A DNA stretch of 64,000 nt from Hansschlegelia beijingensis. GTDB lineage: Bacteria; Pseudomonadota; Alphaproteobacteria; Rhizobiales; Methylopilaceae. The notes under the pieces were generated by a model. That model saw only the letters and a program-made list of their open reading frames with translations, did no database searches and was not told the DNA's origin. Each line of letters opens with the position of its first letter. The stretch's first letter is position 1. Positions 9,936 through 18,427 of this stretch are shown here, piece after piece. Where the stretch lies: positions 62,001 through 126,000 of the forward strand of contig NZ_JACIDR010000004.1 in NCBI RefSeq assembly GCF_014196425.1, read 5' to 3'. The position numbers and the translations under genes were made by a program.

Positions 9936-9974
9936 GGCGCCGGTTTATCGGCGAAGTTCGAGATGCCGGAATGT

Positions 9975-10002
9975 GAGCAGGCGCGTTTTCTGGCGCCTGC
10001 TC
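9975..10002. terminator. Hairpin terminator between VOC gene and clcA
   Basis: The arms GAGCAGGCGC (9975-9984) and GCGCCTGCTC (9993-10002) are perfectly complementary around an 8-base loop containing TTTT. It lies between two convergent genes and could stop both transcripts. It has no long T-tract after the stem. Confidence 0.55.
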
Positions 10003-10056
10003 CGCGCTGGGCTGCGCGGTGAAGCGGGAAGGCAGGTCGCCGCCCTTACGCCGTCA

Positions 10057-11403
10057 TCAGGCCAGCCCGGTCCCGTCGGGGCGCTGCGGCGCCTTGACCC
10101 CCGCCTGCGCCAGGGTGCGCTCCAGGAGTTGCGTGTAGATCGGCCTCCCCCCGCACCATTGCGCGGTGAGGTCCGCGGCGAAGCAGGCGACCATCAGCGG
10201 CACGACAAGCGCGTAGGACCCGGTCAACTCAAGCGTCAGGGCGACGCCGACGATCGGCGCCCGGACCGATGCGGTGAAGAGCGCGCCCATCGCGGCGATC
10301 GCGAAAGCCGTCGGGTCGAAGCCAGCCGCCGGCGCGAGGGCGCGCGCGCCCTCGCCGAACGCGAAGCCGATGCAGGCCGCGAGGGACAATATCGGCGCGA
10401 AGATCCCGCCCGGAACTCCGCTCGAGTAGCTTCCCACCATGGTGACGAAGCGGATGGCTGCGAGCGCGAGAAGCAGGCTCAGCCCCGGATGGGCGCTCGC
10501 GAGTTGCAGGATCACGCTCTCGCCGCCTGTCACCGCCTGCGGCAGCAGGATCAAGAGGGCGCCGACCACCGCCCCGATCACCGCCGGATAGGCGTAGGGC
10601 AGCCGCTGCTGGCAGCGGCTCGCAAACGCCAAGGCTTTGAGGATGGCGGCGTTGAGCACGCGTCCGACCACGCCGAGCACGATCCCAAGCAGCAGGAAGG
10701 CGGGCAGGAACGCGAGCGGCGCGGCGCCGGCCGCCAGCGGCAGGTCAGGGCGGGTCCCGCCCATGATCTCGGTCACGACCGTCGAGGCGATCGCCGCAAG
10801 GATCACGCCCAGATAGGTCCGGAAGGTGTACGGAAACTCCTTGTGGGTCTCCTCGATCACGAAGAGCACCGCTGCGAGCGGCGCGTTGAAGGCGCAGGCG
10901 AGCCCCGCCGCCGCTCCCGAGGCCAGCAACCCGCGCCGTTCGAGCTCCGTCGTCCGGAAGGTCTCGGCGACCGCCGCCGAGGCGGAGGCACCGATATGGA
11001 TCGTCGGTCCCTCGCGCCCCAGCACGAGTCCCGAGCCCATGGCGATCACGCCTGCGAAGAACTTCACCGGCAGGACGCGACGCCAGCGGACCTCGCGCAA
11101 CCCCTCCATGGCGCCCTCGATCTCCTGGACGCCGCTGCCGCCGGCCTCCGGCGCGAAGGCGCGGACGATCGCGACCGCTATGACCGCGCCAGCCATGGCG
11201 ATCGCCGCAGCGGCGCAGACGAGCGCCAAGCCGTCGAGACGGAGGGCGATCCAGTCGGGCCATGCGACCGCGCTGTCGATCGCCTTGTGAAAGAGCGAGC
11301 CGACGAACCCGGTGATCGACCCGGCCAGGAGGGCCAGGGCCATGAACCGCGCTTCTCCCTTGGGATCGCCCGGGCGGCCCTGCGCCAGAAGGTCTTCGTC
11401 CAT
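10057..11403 (-). CDS. clcA: ClC-family chloride/proton antiporter
   Basis: The 448-residue polytopic membrane protein has all ClC signatures: GSGVQE (89-94), GREGPTIHIG with the external gating Glu (131), the internal proton-path Glu in FVIEETH, GVPGGIFAP and the late GGRPIYTQLLER with the ion-coordinating Tyr. These residues support H+/Cl- exchange rather than a channel. There is no C-terminal CBS domain. ClcA helps enterobacteria survive acid shock; the role here is not shown by the context. Confidence 0.93.
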   Translation of the reverse strand: MDEDLLAQGRPGDPKGEARFMALALLAGSITGFVGSLFHKAIDSAVAWPDWIALRLDGLALVCAAAAIAMAGAVIAVAIVRAFAPEAGGSGVQEIEGAMEGLREVRWRRVLPVKFFAGVIAMGSGLVLGREGPTIHIGASASAAVAETFRTTELERRGLLASGAAAGLACAFNAPLAAVLFVIEETHKEFPYTFRTYLGVILAAIASTVVTEIMGGTRPDLPLAAGAAPLAFLPAFLLLGIVLGVVGRVLNAAILKALAFASRCQQRLPYAYPAVIGAVVGALLILLPQAVTGGESVILQLASAHPGLSLLLALAAIRFVTMVGSYSSGVPGGIFAPILSLAACIGFAFGEGARALAPAAGFDPTAFAIAAMGALFTASVRAPIVGVALTLELTGSYALVVPLMVACFAADLTAQWCGGRPIYTQLLERTLAQAGVKAPQRPDGTGLA

Positions 11404-11594
11404 GCGCTCGCTCTGCTGGGAGCCTCATCGGGCGCGCGCCGTGACGCTGCACGCAGGTTGTCTGCACCTGCGTGTCATTCTTGCGCCCGGGAGCCAACCC
11501 GCACGTTGTTCAAGGTCAAACGCAGGCGCGGTTTCCCACAGTCGCGATCATCAGGAGGGAAGAAAATCGCCGGCGCCGGGCGGGAAGGGAGCCG

Positions 11595-12026
11595 TCAGAC
11601 GCTCGCCGCCCACAAGAAGGCGACGGTCGCGAGCGCGCCGAGAGCGCTGCGGACGGCATGCAGGCCGCCCCACTTCACCACCAATCCCCTGATGTCGAGG
11701 TCAGCGGCGTTCGGGTCCGTCGCCATGAGGCGGTTGTTTGTCGGCATGACGCCCAGGAGCGTGTAGGGCCAGTTCGCGAGCAACAGAACGGCGCCCGCGA
11801 GCCAGGACCACTCGTTCGATTGCCACCACGCGATGACGCCGAGGACGAAGCCGGCGACCGCGAGCGGAGCCTGCATGGCAAGGCCGCGCTTGTATGAGGG
11901 CTTCCACTCCCTCAGCAGTGCGTGGTCATCGAGAAGCAGCCTCGCCGGCTGCTCCGCGACGTTGATGTAAACGGCGGCCCCGGTGAACAAGGCCGCGACG
12001 ATCAGAGCGAGATGGCCAGCGAGCAT
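11595..12026 (-). CDS. DUF1772 family membrane protein
   Basis: The 143-residue protein has four hydrophobic segments and the DUF1772 features: an early GAAVYINVAEQPAR motif, PSYKRGLAMQAPLA and a middle PYTLLGVMPTNNRL. Some relatives are anthrone oxygenase-like, but most have no known activity. A short unrelated gap separates it from clcA on the same strand. The function cannot be stated. Confidence 0.8.
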   Translation of the reverse strand: MLAGHLALIVAALFTGAAVYINVAEQPARLLLDDHALLREWKPSYKRGLAMQAPLAVAGFVLGVIAWWQSNEWSWLAGAVLLLANWPYTLLGVMPTNNRLMATDPNAADLDIRGLVVKWGGLHAVRSALGALATVAFLWAASV

Positions 12027-12097
12027 GGCGGAGAGCTAGGCCTCCTTGGCCGAGTTGGATCTCACTAGATCTCCAACAGAGATCCCGGTCCAGCAGC

Positions 12098-12234
12098 CAC
12101 GGGACGCGGGCGCAGATGTTCTGGCTGAAGCCCCGCCTGCCCTCGTCGCTCGCGCCCGGCAAGCGCCCCCGCACGACGCTCTCGGTCACCATGGTCCACC
12201 GGGACGGCGCGCCCTACGCCGCCTTCGGCATGGA
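12098..12234 (+). pseudogene. Relic of gamma-glutamyltransferase (internal fragment)
   Basis: One frame encodes HGTRAQMFWLKPRLPSSL followed by APGKRPRTTLSVTMVHRDG and APYAAFG. This matches the conserved block of gamma-glutamyltransferase proteins before their GGDQQDQW-type segment. The match begins abruptly and is lost after residue 45, with neither the Thr nucleophile region nor the C-terminal subunit nearby. It is therefore a decayed fragment of about 137 bases, stranded between the DUF1772 and DUF2141 genes. The rest of the 304-base gap holds nothing recognisable. Confidence 0.7.
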
Positions 12235-12330
12235 GCCTCGTCTTCATGTACGCCATCGACGATCAGCGCCCGAGCCGAAGCCGCCGAGCGCGCGGCGCCC
12301 CGGAGGGCGTTCCTCTGCTATCCTGCCCGG

Positions 12331-12750
12331 ATGCGAAATCCCCGATCCGTGCTCGTCGCCGCGCTCCTGATGGCGTCCGTCACCGCCGCGGCGGCCGCGG
12401 ACGTGACCGTCTCCGTCGCCGGCGCGGCCGGCCGAGCGCCTGTGTTCGTGAGCCTGTGCTCCAAGTCGTTCGACGCCCGGAACTGCATGGCGGCGCAGCG
12501 CGCGCTGCCGGTCGACGGCGTCGCGGTCATGATGTTCCGCGACCTGCCCGAAGGCGTCTACGCGGCCGCGGCCTTCCAGGACGAGGACGGCGACGGGCGC
12601 CTGGCCAAGACGCCCGTCGGGCTGCCGCGCGAGCGGTTCGGCTTCTCCAACGGCGTCGGCAGGACGGCCCCGCCACGCTTCCACAAGGCCGCGTTCGCCG
12701 TGACGGGCGACATGACGGTCCGCGTCGAGCTCAACCCGCCGCCGAAATGA
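12331..12750 (+). CDS. DUF2141 domain secreted protein
   Basis: The 139-residue protein begins with a signal peptide (MRNPRSVLVAALLMASVTAAAAA). The mature part has the DUF2141 pattern: a beta-strand VFVSLCSKSFD, FRDLPEGVYAAAAFQDEDGDGRL and the ending RFGFSNGVG. The DEDGDGRL segment resembles a calcium-binding loop. The ATG at 12331 is chosen because it starts the signal peptide; the frame is open further upstream through the ggt relic. Periplasmic function is unknown. Confidence 0.82.
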   Translation: MRNPRSVLVAALLMASVTAAAAADVTVSVAGAAGRAPVFVSLCSKSFDARNCMAAQRALPVDGVAVMMFRDLPEGVYAAAAFQDEDGDGRLAKTPVGLPRERFGFSNGVGRTAPPRFHKAAFAVTGDMTVRVELNPPPK

Positions 12751-12762
12751 CCGGGCCGCGCT

Positions 12763-14001
12763 TCATGCGGTCCGCCGCGCGACCGCGAGGGAGATCGCCA
12801 GACAGGCGGCGGCGAAGCCGATCAGAATTACCCAGGCGGCCAACAGCGCGTGTCCGGATCCTGCGCCCGACAAGGTGAGCGCGTAGGCCTCGACCGCCCA
12901 GCCGTTGGGGGTGAGACGGCCGATCTCCTGCAGCCACTCCGGCATCAGGTACCGGGGAACCATGCTGCCGCCGATCGCCGCGAGGATGAGCAGCGCAAAG
13001 GTCGCGACGGTCTGGGCCTGATGTCGGGAGCGGCACCCGACCACGAGCCCGAGGGCGAGCGCCGACAGGGAGGCCGACACGGCCACCGTGGTGACGAACC
13101 AGACCGGCAGGCGCGAAAACACGTCCACATGGTAGGCGAGGGCGGCCGTCAGGAAGACGAGCGCGGCCTGCACGACCCCGAGCGCGGTCAGGAACACGAA
13201 CTTGCCGAGCAGCATCGACGCCAGCGCGTCCGCGGGGGTCGCGGCCATTCGCCCATGCAGCCCGCTCGCGCGCTCGTCGATGAAGCCCAGCGCGCCATGG
13301 GCCGCGGCCAGCATGAGGAACAGCGTCGCGATCGATCCCGCATAGTAGGCGACGGGCCCGGCTGAAGCCGACGCGGGCTCGATCTCGATCAGGTCGGCGA
13401 GGCTCGTCGCCGCTCCACGTTCGGCCTGGGCGCCGAGGCGCGTGGCGAACTCCTCCTTCAGCCACTCGTGCTGCTCGGAGGTGATGCCCCCGCCGCGTTC
13501 GATGCCGGCCAGCGCCTGCCCGATGGCGACGTCCGGCAGGCGTTCCGACAGCGCCCGTTGCACCTGCCCGGCCGCCAGCGCGGCGGCGCCGGCCCGCGCC
13601 TGCGAGCTGAGGATGACGATCGGCGCACGCGCTCCGGACGGACGGCCTTCGCTCTCCGCCGCCTCGGCGAGATCGGCGAGAAGCAGGACGCCCGCGTCGG
13701 CGACCCCCGCGCTCACCATCTCGCGGGCGCGCTCGGCGGCGTCGGCGCCGGCGAGCTGCGTGACCGCGAGCGCGCCGCTCTGCGGCAGCGCGGCCGCAAG
13801 CCGGAGCGTGGTCGGTGTCGCCGCCACGTCGGCGATGACGAGCCGCAGCCGGGCGCCGCCGCCGTCGGGACCGGAGAACACGGCCGCGAAGATGACGAAG
13901 ATCAGCGGCGGCATGGCGAGAGCGGCGGCAAGCGCGCCCCGGTCCCGCCAGAAGCTCAGCGCGGTCGCGACGGCCACGGCGGCTGCGGCGCGCCAGCTCA
14001 C
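12763..14001 (-). CDS. ABC-2 type transporter permease
   Basis: The 412-residue membrane component has one N-terminal helix (about 20-45), a large extracytoplasmic loop and about five C-terminal helices. The motif [18 protein letters not shown] is typical of ABC-2/DrrB-like exporters. The GTG start at 14001 overlaps the stop of the ATPase gene (GTGA), so the two are coupled and form one exporter. The large loop resembles the YhgE/YbhR-type permeases that export drugs or lipids. The substrate is unknown. The gene ends convergently to the DUF2141 gene with a 12-base gap. Confidence 0.85.
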   Translation of the reverse strand: MSWRAAAAVAVATALSFWRDRGALAAALAMPPLIFVIFAAVFSGPDGGGARLRLVIADVAATPTTLRLAAALPQSGALAVTQLAGADAAERAREMVSAGVADAGVLLLADLAEAAESEGRPSGARAPIVILSSQARAGAAALAAGQVQRALSERLPDVAIGQALAGIERGGGITSEQHEWLKEEFATRLGAQAERGAATSLADLIEIEPASASAGPVAYYAGSIATLFLMLAAAHGALGFIDERASGLHGRMAATPADALASMLLGKFVFLTALGVVQAALVFLTAALAYHVDVFSRLPVWFVTTVAVSASLSALALGLVVGCRSRHQAQTVATFALLILAAIGGSMVPRYLMPEWLQEIGRLTPNGWAVEAYALTLSGAGSGHALLAAWVILIGFAAACLAISLAVARRTA

Positions 14002-14942
14002 GGGACCGATGCTCCCGCGTCGCGCGCCGCGACGGCGAGCAGGGCCGCGAGGCCCGCCCTGCGCATCCGCAGCTCGACCACGCCCTCGATGCGGGACAGC
14101 TGCTCCTCGAGCCGCATCGCGTCGTCGCGGCCCTGCGTGATGGCGCTCCACCGCCGGGCGTCCTCCTGTGCCCGAAGGCCCGCGTTCCGCAGGGCGAGCC
14201 GCAGCGCGTCGGGCGAACGCTCCGCCACGAAGGCGGTCACCTCGATCGCGTCCGCGCCGAAGGCCTGCGCGAGCAGATCGCGCGGGCGTCCCATGCGGAG
14301 GATGCGGCCTTCCGACATCAGCGCCACCCGGTCGGCGAGCGCCTCGGCTTCATCCATGTCATGGGTGGAGACCAGGACTGCGGCGCCGTCCGCGCGCGCC
14401 GAGCGGACGGCGCCATGGATGACGGCGCGCGACTCCGCGTCCACGCCGGCGCTTGGCTCGTCGAGGATCAGCAGGGCGGGGCGGCCCAGAAGCGCCGCCG
14501 CGACGTTCGCCCGTCGCTTCTCGCCGCCCGACAGCGACTCGACGCGCCGGCCCGCGATCGCTTCGGCGTCGGCGCGTCGCAGGGCGTCGTCGACCCCCGC
14601 CGAGCCGGGCCTCGCGTCGCCGGCTCCGAAGGCGGAGAAGGCGACGAGGTTCTCGCGCACCGTCAGCTTCGGATAGAGCGCCACCTCCTGCGGCGCGAAG
14701 CCGACGACGGCGCGCGCCGCCCGCTCACGCGCCGGGTCGCGCCCCCGCACCCGGACGCTGCCCGCCTGCGGACGGAGGCGGCCGCAGGCGAGGCCGATCG
14801 CGGTGCTCTTGCCCGCCCCGTTATGGCCGATCAGCGCGCAGACTTCCCCGGCCTCCACGACGAGCCCGATCCGGTCGACGCCGCGCCGCGAGCCATAGGC
14901 GTAGCTCACGCCGTCGAGGCGCAGCGGAAGTTGCTCGGTCAT
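13998..14942 (-). CDS. ABC transporter ATP-binding protein
   Basis: The 314-residue nucleotide-binding subunit has Walker [10 protein letters not shown] (39-47), the Q-loop in [11 protein letters not shown], the signature LSGGEKRR, Walker [13 protein letters not shown] and the switch His in STHDMDEAE. The C-terminal 80 residues form the helical extension usual in ABC-2 drug/lipid exporters (CcmA/NatA type). It is coupled to the permease that follows. No substrate-binding protein is present, which agrees with export. Confidence 0.9.
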   Translation of the reverse strand: MTEQLPLRLDGVSYAYGSRRGVDRIGLVVEAGEVCALIGHNGAGKSTAIGLACGRLRPQAGSVRVRGRDPARERAARAVVGFAPQEVALYPKLTVRENLVAFSAFGAGDARPGSAGVDDALRRADAEAIAGRRVESLSGGEKRRANVAAALLGRPALLILDEPSAGVDAESRAVIHGAVRSARADGAAVLVSTHDMDEAEALADRVALMSEGRILRMGRPRDLLAQAFGADAIEVTAFVAERSPDALRLALRNAGLRAQEDARRWSAITQGRDDAMRLEEQLSRIEGVVELRMRRAGLAALLAVAARDAGASVP

Positions 14943-15027
14943 CGATCTTGCGCCGCTCGCATATGCCGGACCCTATACGCAGCCCGGTCCAGTTGGGACC
15001 CGCCACCCTGTCTCAGGATGCTTCCAG

Positions 15028-15501
15028 ATGATCTACGCTGCGGTTTTGATCGGGCTTGCGGCGGGGCTGAGGACGATGACGGCGCCGGCGGCGGTGAGCT
15101 GGGCGGCCCATTCGGGCGCCATCGATCTTTCGGCGACGCCGCTGTTCTTTCTCGGACACCTCGCCTCGCCCCTGATCTTCACTGCGCTCGCGGCCGTCGA
15201 GCTCGTCGTCGACAAGCTTCCCTCGACGCCGAGCCGGCTCATTCCCTTCCAGCTTGGGTCGCGGATCGCAAGCGGCGGCTTCTGCGGCTGCGCCTTCGGG
15301 CTGGCGGCGAACGGAGCGGCGTCCGGCGGCCTGCTCGGGGCGGCGCTTGGCGCAGGCGCGGCGGTCGCGGGCGCGTTCGGCGGCGCGATGCTGCGCCGCA
15401 AGCTGGCGCACGCCCTTCGCCGGGACCTGCCGGCGGCGCTCATCGAGGACGTGCTTGCGGTCTCGATCGCGGCGCTCGCCGTGGCGGGGGCCGCGTCATG
15501 A
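15028..15501 (+). CDS. DUF4126 family membrane protein
   Basis: The 157-residue hydrophobic protein begins MIYAAVLIGLAAGLRTMTAPAAVSW and contains VELVVDKLPSTPSRL and glycine/alanine-rich helices (GALLG-like repeats about 90-120). These are features of DUF4126. The function is unknown. It ends 4 bases before the convergent glycosyltransferase gene. Expression with the carotenoid genes is not implied by direction. Confidence 0.8.
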   Translation: MIYAAVLIGLAAGLRTMTAPAAVSWAAHSGAIDLSATPLFFLGHLASPLIFTALAAVELVVDKLPSTPSRLIPFQLGSRIASGGFCGCAFGLAANGAASGGLLGAALGAGAAVAGAFGGAMLRRKLAHALRRDLPAALIEDVLAVSIAALAVAGAAS

Positions 15502-15505
15502 TCGA

Positions 15506-16654
15506 TCAGTTCGACGTCTGGTAGTCACGCCCGCGCCAGGAGGCAGTGGCGCCGCGACGATGGCGGAGAAGCGCGCGCCACTGCAGGACCAGGGTCGCCG
15601 CGATGGACAGCGGGTGCAGGGCTACGTCCCAGAAGGGCTCGCGGCATCGCCACGCCTGCAGAAGGCGAGCGGCGATCGGCAGCGCGCAGGCCGCCGCGGC
15701 GGCCGGCGCGGAGACCCCCGCCTCCAGTGCGAAAGGCAGCAGCAGCCAGGGCATGATGTGCCCCCCGAACAGCAGAACGGTCCAGATCGGCAGACCGACG
15801 GGCGTCGCCATGCCCTCCGTCGCGTTCTTGGTGAAGCCCGCCCAGACCTCGGCTTTCGAACGGTACATCCGGCACGAGGCGAGCGGCGTTCCGTCGACTA
15901 GGTCGGTCATGAAGCCGGCCCGGCGGAAGGCCCGCGGCAGCTTCAGGCCGTCATGCATGGAGGTCCGGATGGACGCATGCCCGCCCGCCCGGAGGTAGGC
16001 GTCGCGCCGCGCCATCATCAGCTGTCCGCATCCGGCGCCGAGCGAGGGGGCCGTGAGCCGGCGCATGACCGAGACCGGCAGGTAACCGAGCAGCAGCGCG
16101 TTGATCATCGGGATCAGCAAGCGCTCCCAGACGGTTTCGACGATCTGGCGCGGCACGCCGCTGACGAGCGCGAAGCCTCCGCTCTCCAGCCTCCCGGCGA
16201 GCCGGGCCGCGGCCTCGGGGGACAGCCGGACGTCGGCGTCCACGAACAGCAGGAAAGGCGCGTCGGCGCGTTCGGCCAGCCGCTGGCAGGCGTGCTGCTT
16301 GCCGTTCCAGCCCGGCGGCAGGGCGGGCGGGGAGAACAGCTCCACCCGGGGGTCGCGCGCGGCGATCGCGCCGACGATCTCGGCCGTGCGGTCGGTCGAC
16401 CCGTCGTCGGCCACGATCACGCGGATTTCGGCCGCGACGCTGCCAAGCGCTGCCTCCACGCAGGGCCCAATCGTCTCCTCCTCGTCGCGCGCCGGGATCA
16501 GGATGGCGACCGAGGGATGCGAGGCCGGCAGCGGCGGGGCCGAGAGAAGCCAGAGGTTCCACGCCGTCATGCCGGCCGGCAGCGCCGCGAGGGCCAGGCC
16601 GACGAAGATCAGGACCTCAAGCAAATCCGGCGGCTCCACCAGTCGAGCCGCCAA
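15506..16654 (-). CDS. Family 2 glycosyltransferase, CrtQ-like (carotenoid locus)
   Basis: The 382-residue membrane-anchored GT2 enzyme has an N-terminal helix, then IPARDEEETIG, ADDGSTD, PPGWNGKQHA, FVDADVRLSP and a downstream QxxxRW-like region, and ends with three membrane helices. It resembles CrtQ, which glucosylates 4,4'-diaponeurosporenoate in staphyloxanthin synthesis, and HpnB-type enzymes. It is divergent from crtN across a 210-base gap, so the most reasonable role is adding a sugar to the C30 carotenoid acid made by the operon. The sugar donor is not determined. Confidence 0.82.
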   Translation of the reverse strand: MAARLVEPPDLLEVLIFVGLALAALPAGMTAWNLWLLSAPPLPASHPSVAILIPARDEEETIGPCVEAALGSVAAEIRVIVADDGSTDRTAEIVGAIAARDPRVELFSPPALPPGWNGKQHACQRLAERADAPFLLFVDADVRLSPEAAARLAGRLESGGFALVSGVPRQIVETVWERLLIPMINALLLGYLPVSVMRRLTAPSLGAGCGQLMMARRDAYLRAGGHASIRTSMHDGLKLPRAFRRAGFMTDLVDGTPLASCRMYRSKAEVWAGFTKNATEGMATPVGLPIWTVLLFGGHIMPWLLLPFALEAGVSAPAAAAACALPIAARLLQAWRCREPFWDVALHPLSIAATLVLQWRALLRHRRGATASWRGRDYQTSN

Positions 16655-16864
16655 CCTTCTTGCAACGCGCCGCCATTCTTCCTCACAATCGTGTCATCGC
16701 ACCGTCCGAACGATCGGCGGCCGCGTTAGTGCCGTTGCCCCGGATCGAAATCCGACGGGCGGCGTTTGGGTGTCGCCTGAGCGCCCCCCGACATCGCTTC
16801 GGATGCTCAACGCGACGTCGGCTGGCGGCCGGCGCCCGGGACCTTCCGCATGGAGAAGCAAGAT

Positions 16865-18427
16865 ATGGTCGGCCGACAGCCTCCGGCGGGACGCCGCGTC
16901 GCGATCGTCGGAGCGGGGCCGGGAGGCCTTGCGGCCGCGATGCTGCTCGCGCGGGCCGGCCTTTCGGTCACCCTGCTGGAGCGGGCGGACGCGGTCGGCG
17001 GCCGCACCCGCGGCTTCACGACCTCGGAGGGCTTCCGGTTCGACTTCGGCCCGACCTTCTTCCTCTATCCGCGGGTGCTCGAGGACATCTTCGCGGCGTG
17101 CGGAGAGCGGCTCTCCGACCATGTCGAACTGAAGCGGCTCGATCCGCTCTACAACCTCGTCTTCGAAGGCGCGGGAGAGCTTCGCGCGAGTTCCGACGTG
17201 GCCCGGCTCAAGGCCGAGGTGGCCAGGTTCTCGCCCCGCGACGCGCAGAACGTCGAGCGCTTCCTGCAGGACAACCGGAACAAGCTGGCGGCCTTCCGGC
17301 CGGTGCTGGAGCAGTCCTTCTGCCGCCCGGCCGACTATGCGTCGCCCGCGATGCTGGCGGCGCTGCCCCATCTGCGGCCGCGGTTCAGCGTCGACCGCGA
17401 CCTGCGCCGCTTCTTCTCGGACGCGCGGGTGCGGCTCGCCTTCTCGTTCCAGACCAAATACCTCGGCATGTCGCCGTTCCAGTGCCCGAGCCTGTTCACC
17501 ATCCTGAGCTTCCTGGAATACGAGCACGGCGTCTTCCACCCGATCGGCGGGTGCGGCGCGATCTCGGAAGCCATGGCGAGTGTGGCGGAGAAGCTCGGCG
17601 TCGAGATCCGGCTGGGCGAGACGGTCGAGCGGGTCGTCTATCGCGACGGCGCCCCGGTCGGCGTGGAGACGAGCGGCGGCCTGCTTCCGGCGGATGCGGT
17701 GGTGATCAACGGCGACTTCGGCCACGCCGCGCGCCGTCTCCTGCCGGAGAGCGCCCGGCCTCGCTGGCCGGACGCCAAGATCGACAAGGCGCGGCTCTCC
17801 TGCTCGACCTTCATGCTCTATCTCGGTCTCGAGGGCGACACGTCGGCGCTCGAGCACCACACCATCCTGCTCGCCCGCGATCACGAGCGGAACGTGCGCG
17901 AGATCATGGGCGGCACGCTGTCCGACGAGCCGTCGATCTACATCCAGAACGCCTGCCGGACCGATCCGGGCCTCGCGCCGCCCGGCCATTCGGCGCTCTA
18001 CGTGCTCGCGCCGGTGCCGAACCTGCGCTCCGGCGTCGACTGGAGCGAGGCGGCGGGCCGGTTCCGCGAGACCGTGCTGAGGCGGCTCGCCATGGTCGGC
18101 CTTCCGGACATCGAGAAGCGCATCCGCTTCGAGAGGATGATCACGCCGGACGAGTGGCGGGACGAGTTCGCCATCAACGAGGCCGCCACCTTCAACCTCT
18201 CGCACGATCTCGGACAGATGCTCTATCTTCGGCCGCACAACCGCCTGTCGAAGGGGCTCTATCTCGTCGGCGGCGGCACGCATCCGGGCAGCGGGCTGCC
18301 GGTGATCTATGAGGGGGCGCGTATCACCACCCGTCTGCTGCTCGAGGATCTGGGTCTCGTCGCCGCGGCCAAGGGGCTTGGATGGTTCCGCCCGCGCCGC
18401 GCGGCGGCTTCGGAGAACGTGGCATGA
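16865..18427 (+). CDS. crtN: CrtN-like C30 carotenoid (dehydrosqualene/squalene) desaturase
   Basis: The 520-residue FAD-dependent desaturase has the dinucleotide motif VGAGPGGLAAA near the N-terminus, a GGRTRGF segment and the C-terminal FAD motif GGGTHPGSGLPVIYEG. Internal segments (FQTKYLGMSPFQCPSL, then GTLSDEPSIYI) match CrtN of staphylococci better than C40 CrtI. It should desaturate the squalene backbone to a coloured C30 polyene. I prefer the ATG at 16865 because GGAG lies 9 bases upstream; the ATG at 16850 is the alternative. The stop overlaps the next gene by ATGA. Confidence 0.88.
   Translation: MVGRQPPAGRRVAIVGAGPGGLAAAMLLARAGLSVTLLERADAVGGRTRGFTTSEGFRFDFGPTFFLYPRVLEDIFAACGERLSDHVELKRLDPLYNLVFEGAGELRASSDVARLKAEVARFSPRDAQNVERFLQDNRNKLAAFRPVLEQSFCRPADYASPAMLAALPHLRPRFSVDRDLRRFFSDARVRLAFSFQTKYLGMSPFQCPSLFTILSFLEYEHGVFHPIGGCGAISEAMASVAEKLGVEIRLGETVERVVYRDGAPVGVETSGGLLPADAVVINGDFGHAARRLLPESARPRWPDAKIDKARLSCSTFMLYLGLEGDTSALEHHTILLARDHERNVREIMGGTLSDEPSIYIQNACRTDPGLAPPGHSALYVLAPVPNLRSGVDWSEAAGRFRETVLRRLAMVGLPDIEKRIRFERMITPDEWRDEFAINEAATFNLSHDLGQMLYLRPHNRLSKGLYLVGGGTHPGSGLPVIYEGARITTRLLLEDLGLVAAAKGLGWFRPRRAAASENVA

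Noticed and set aside
11926-12192. 88-codon minus-strand frame before the DUF1772 gene
   Set aside because: Out of frame with DUF1772, no ribosome-binding site, and opposite to the gamma-glutamyltransferase relic.
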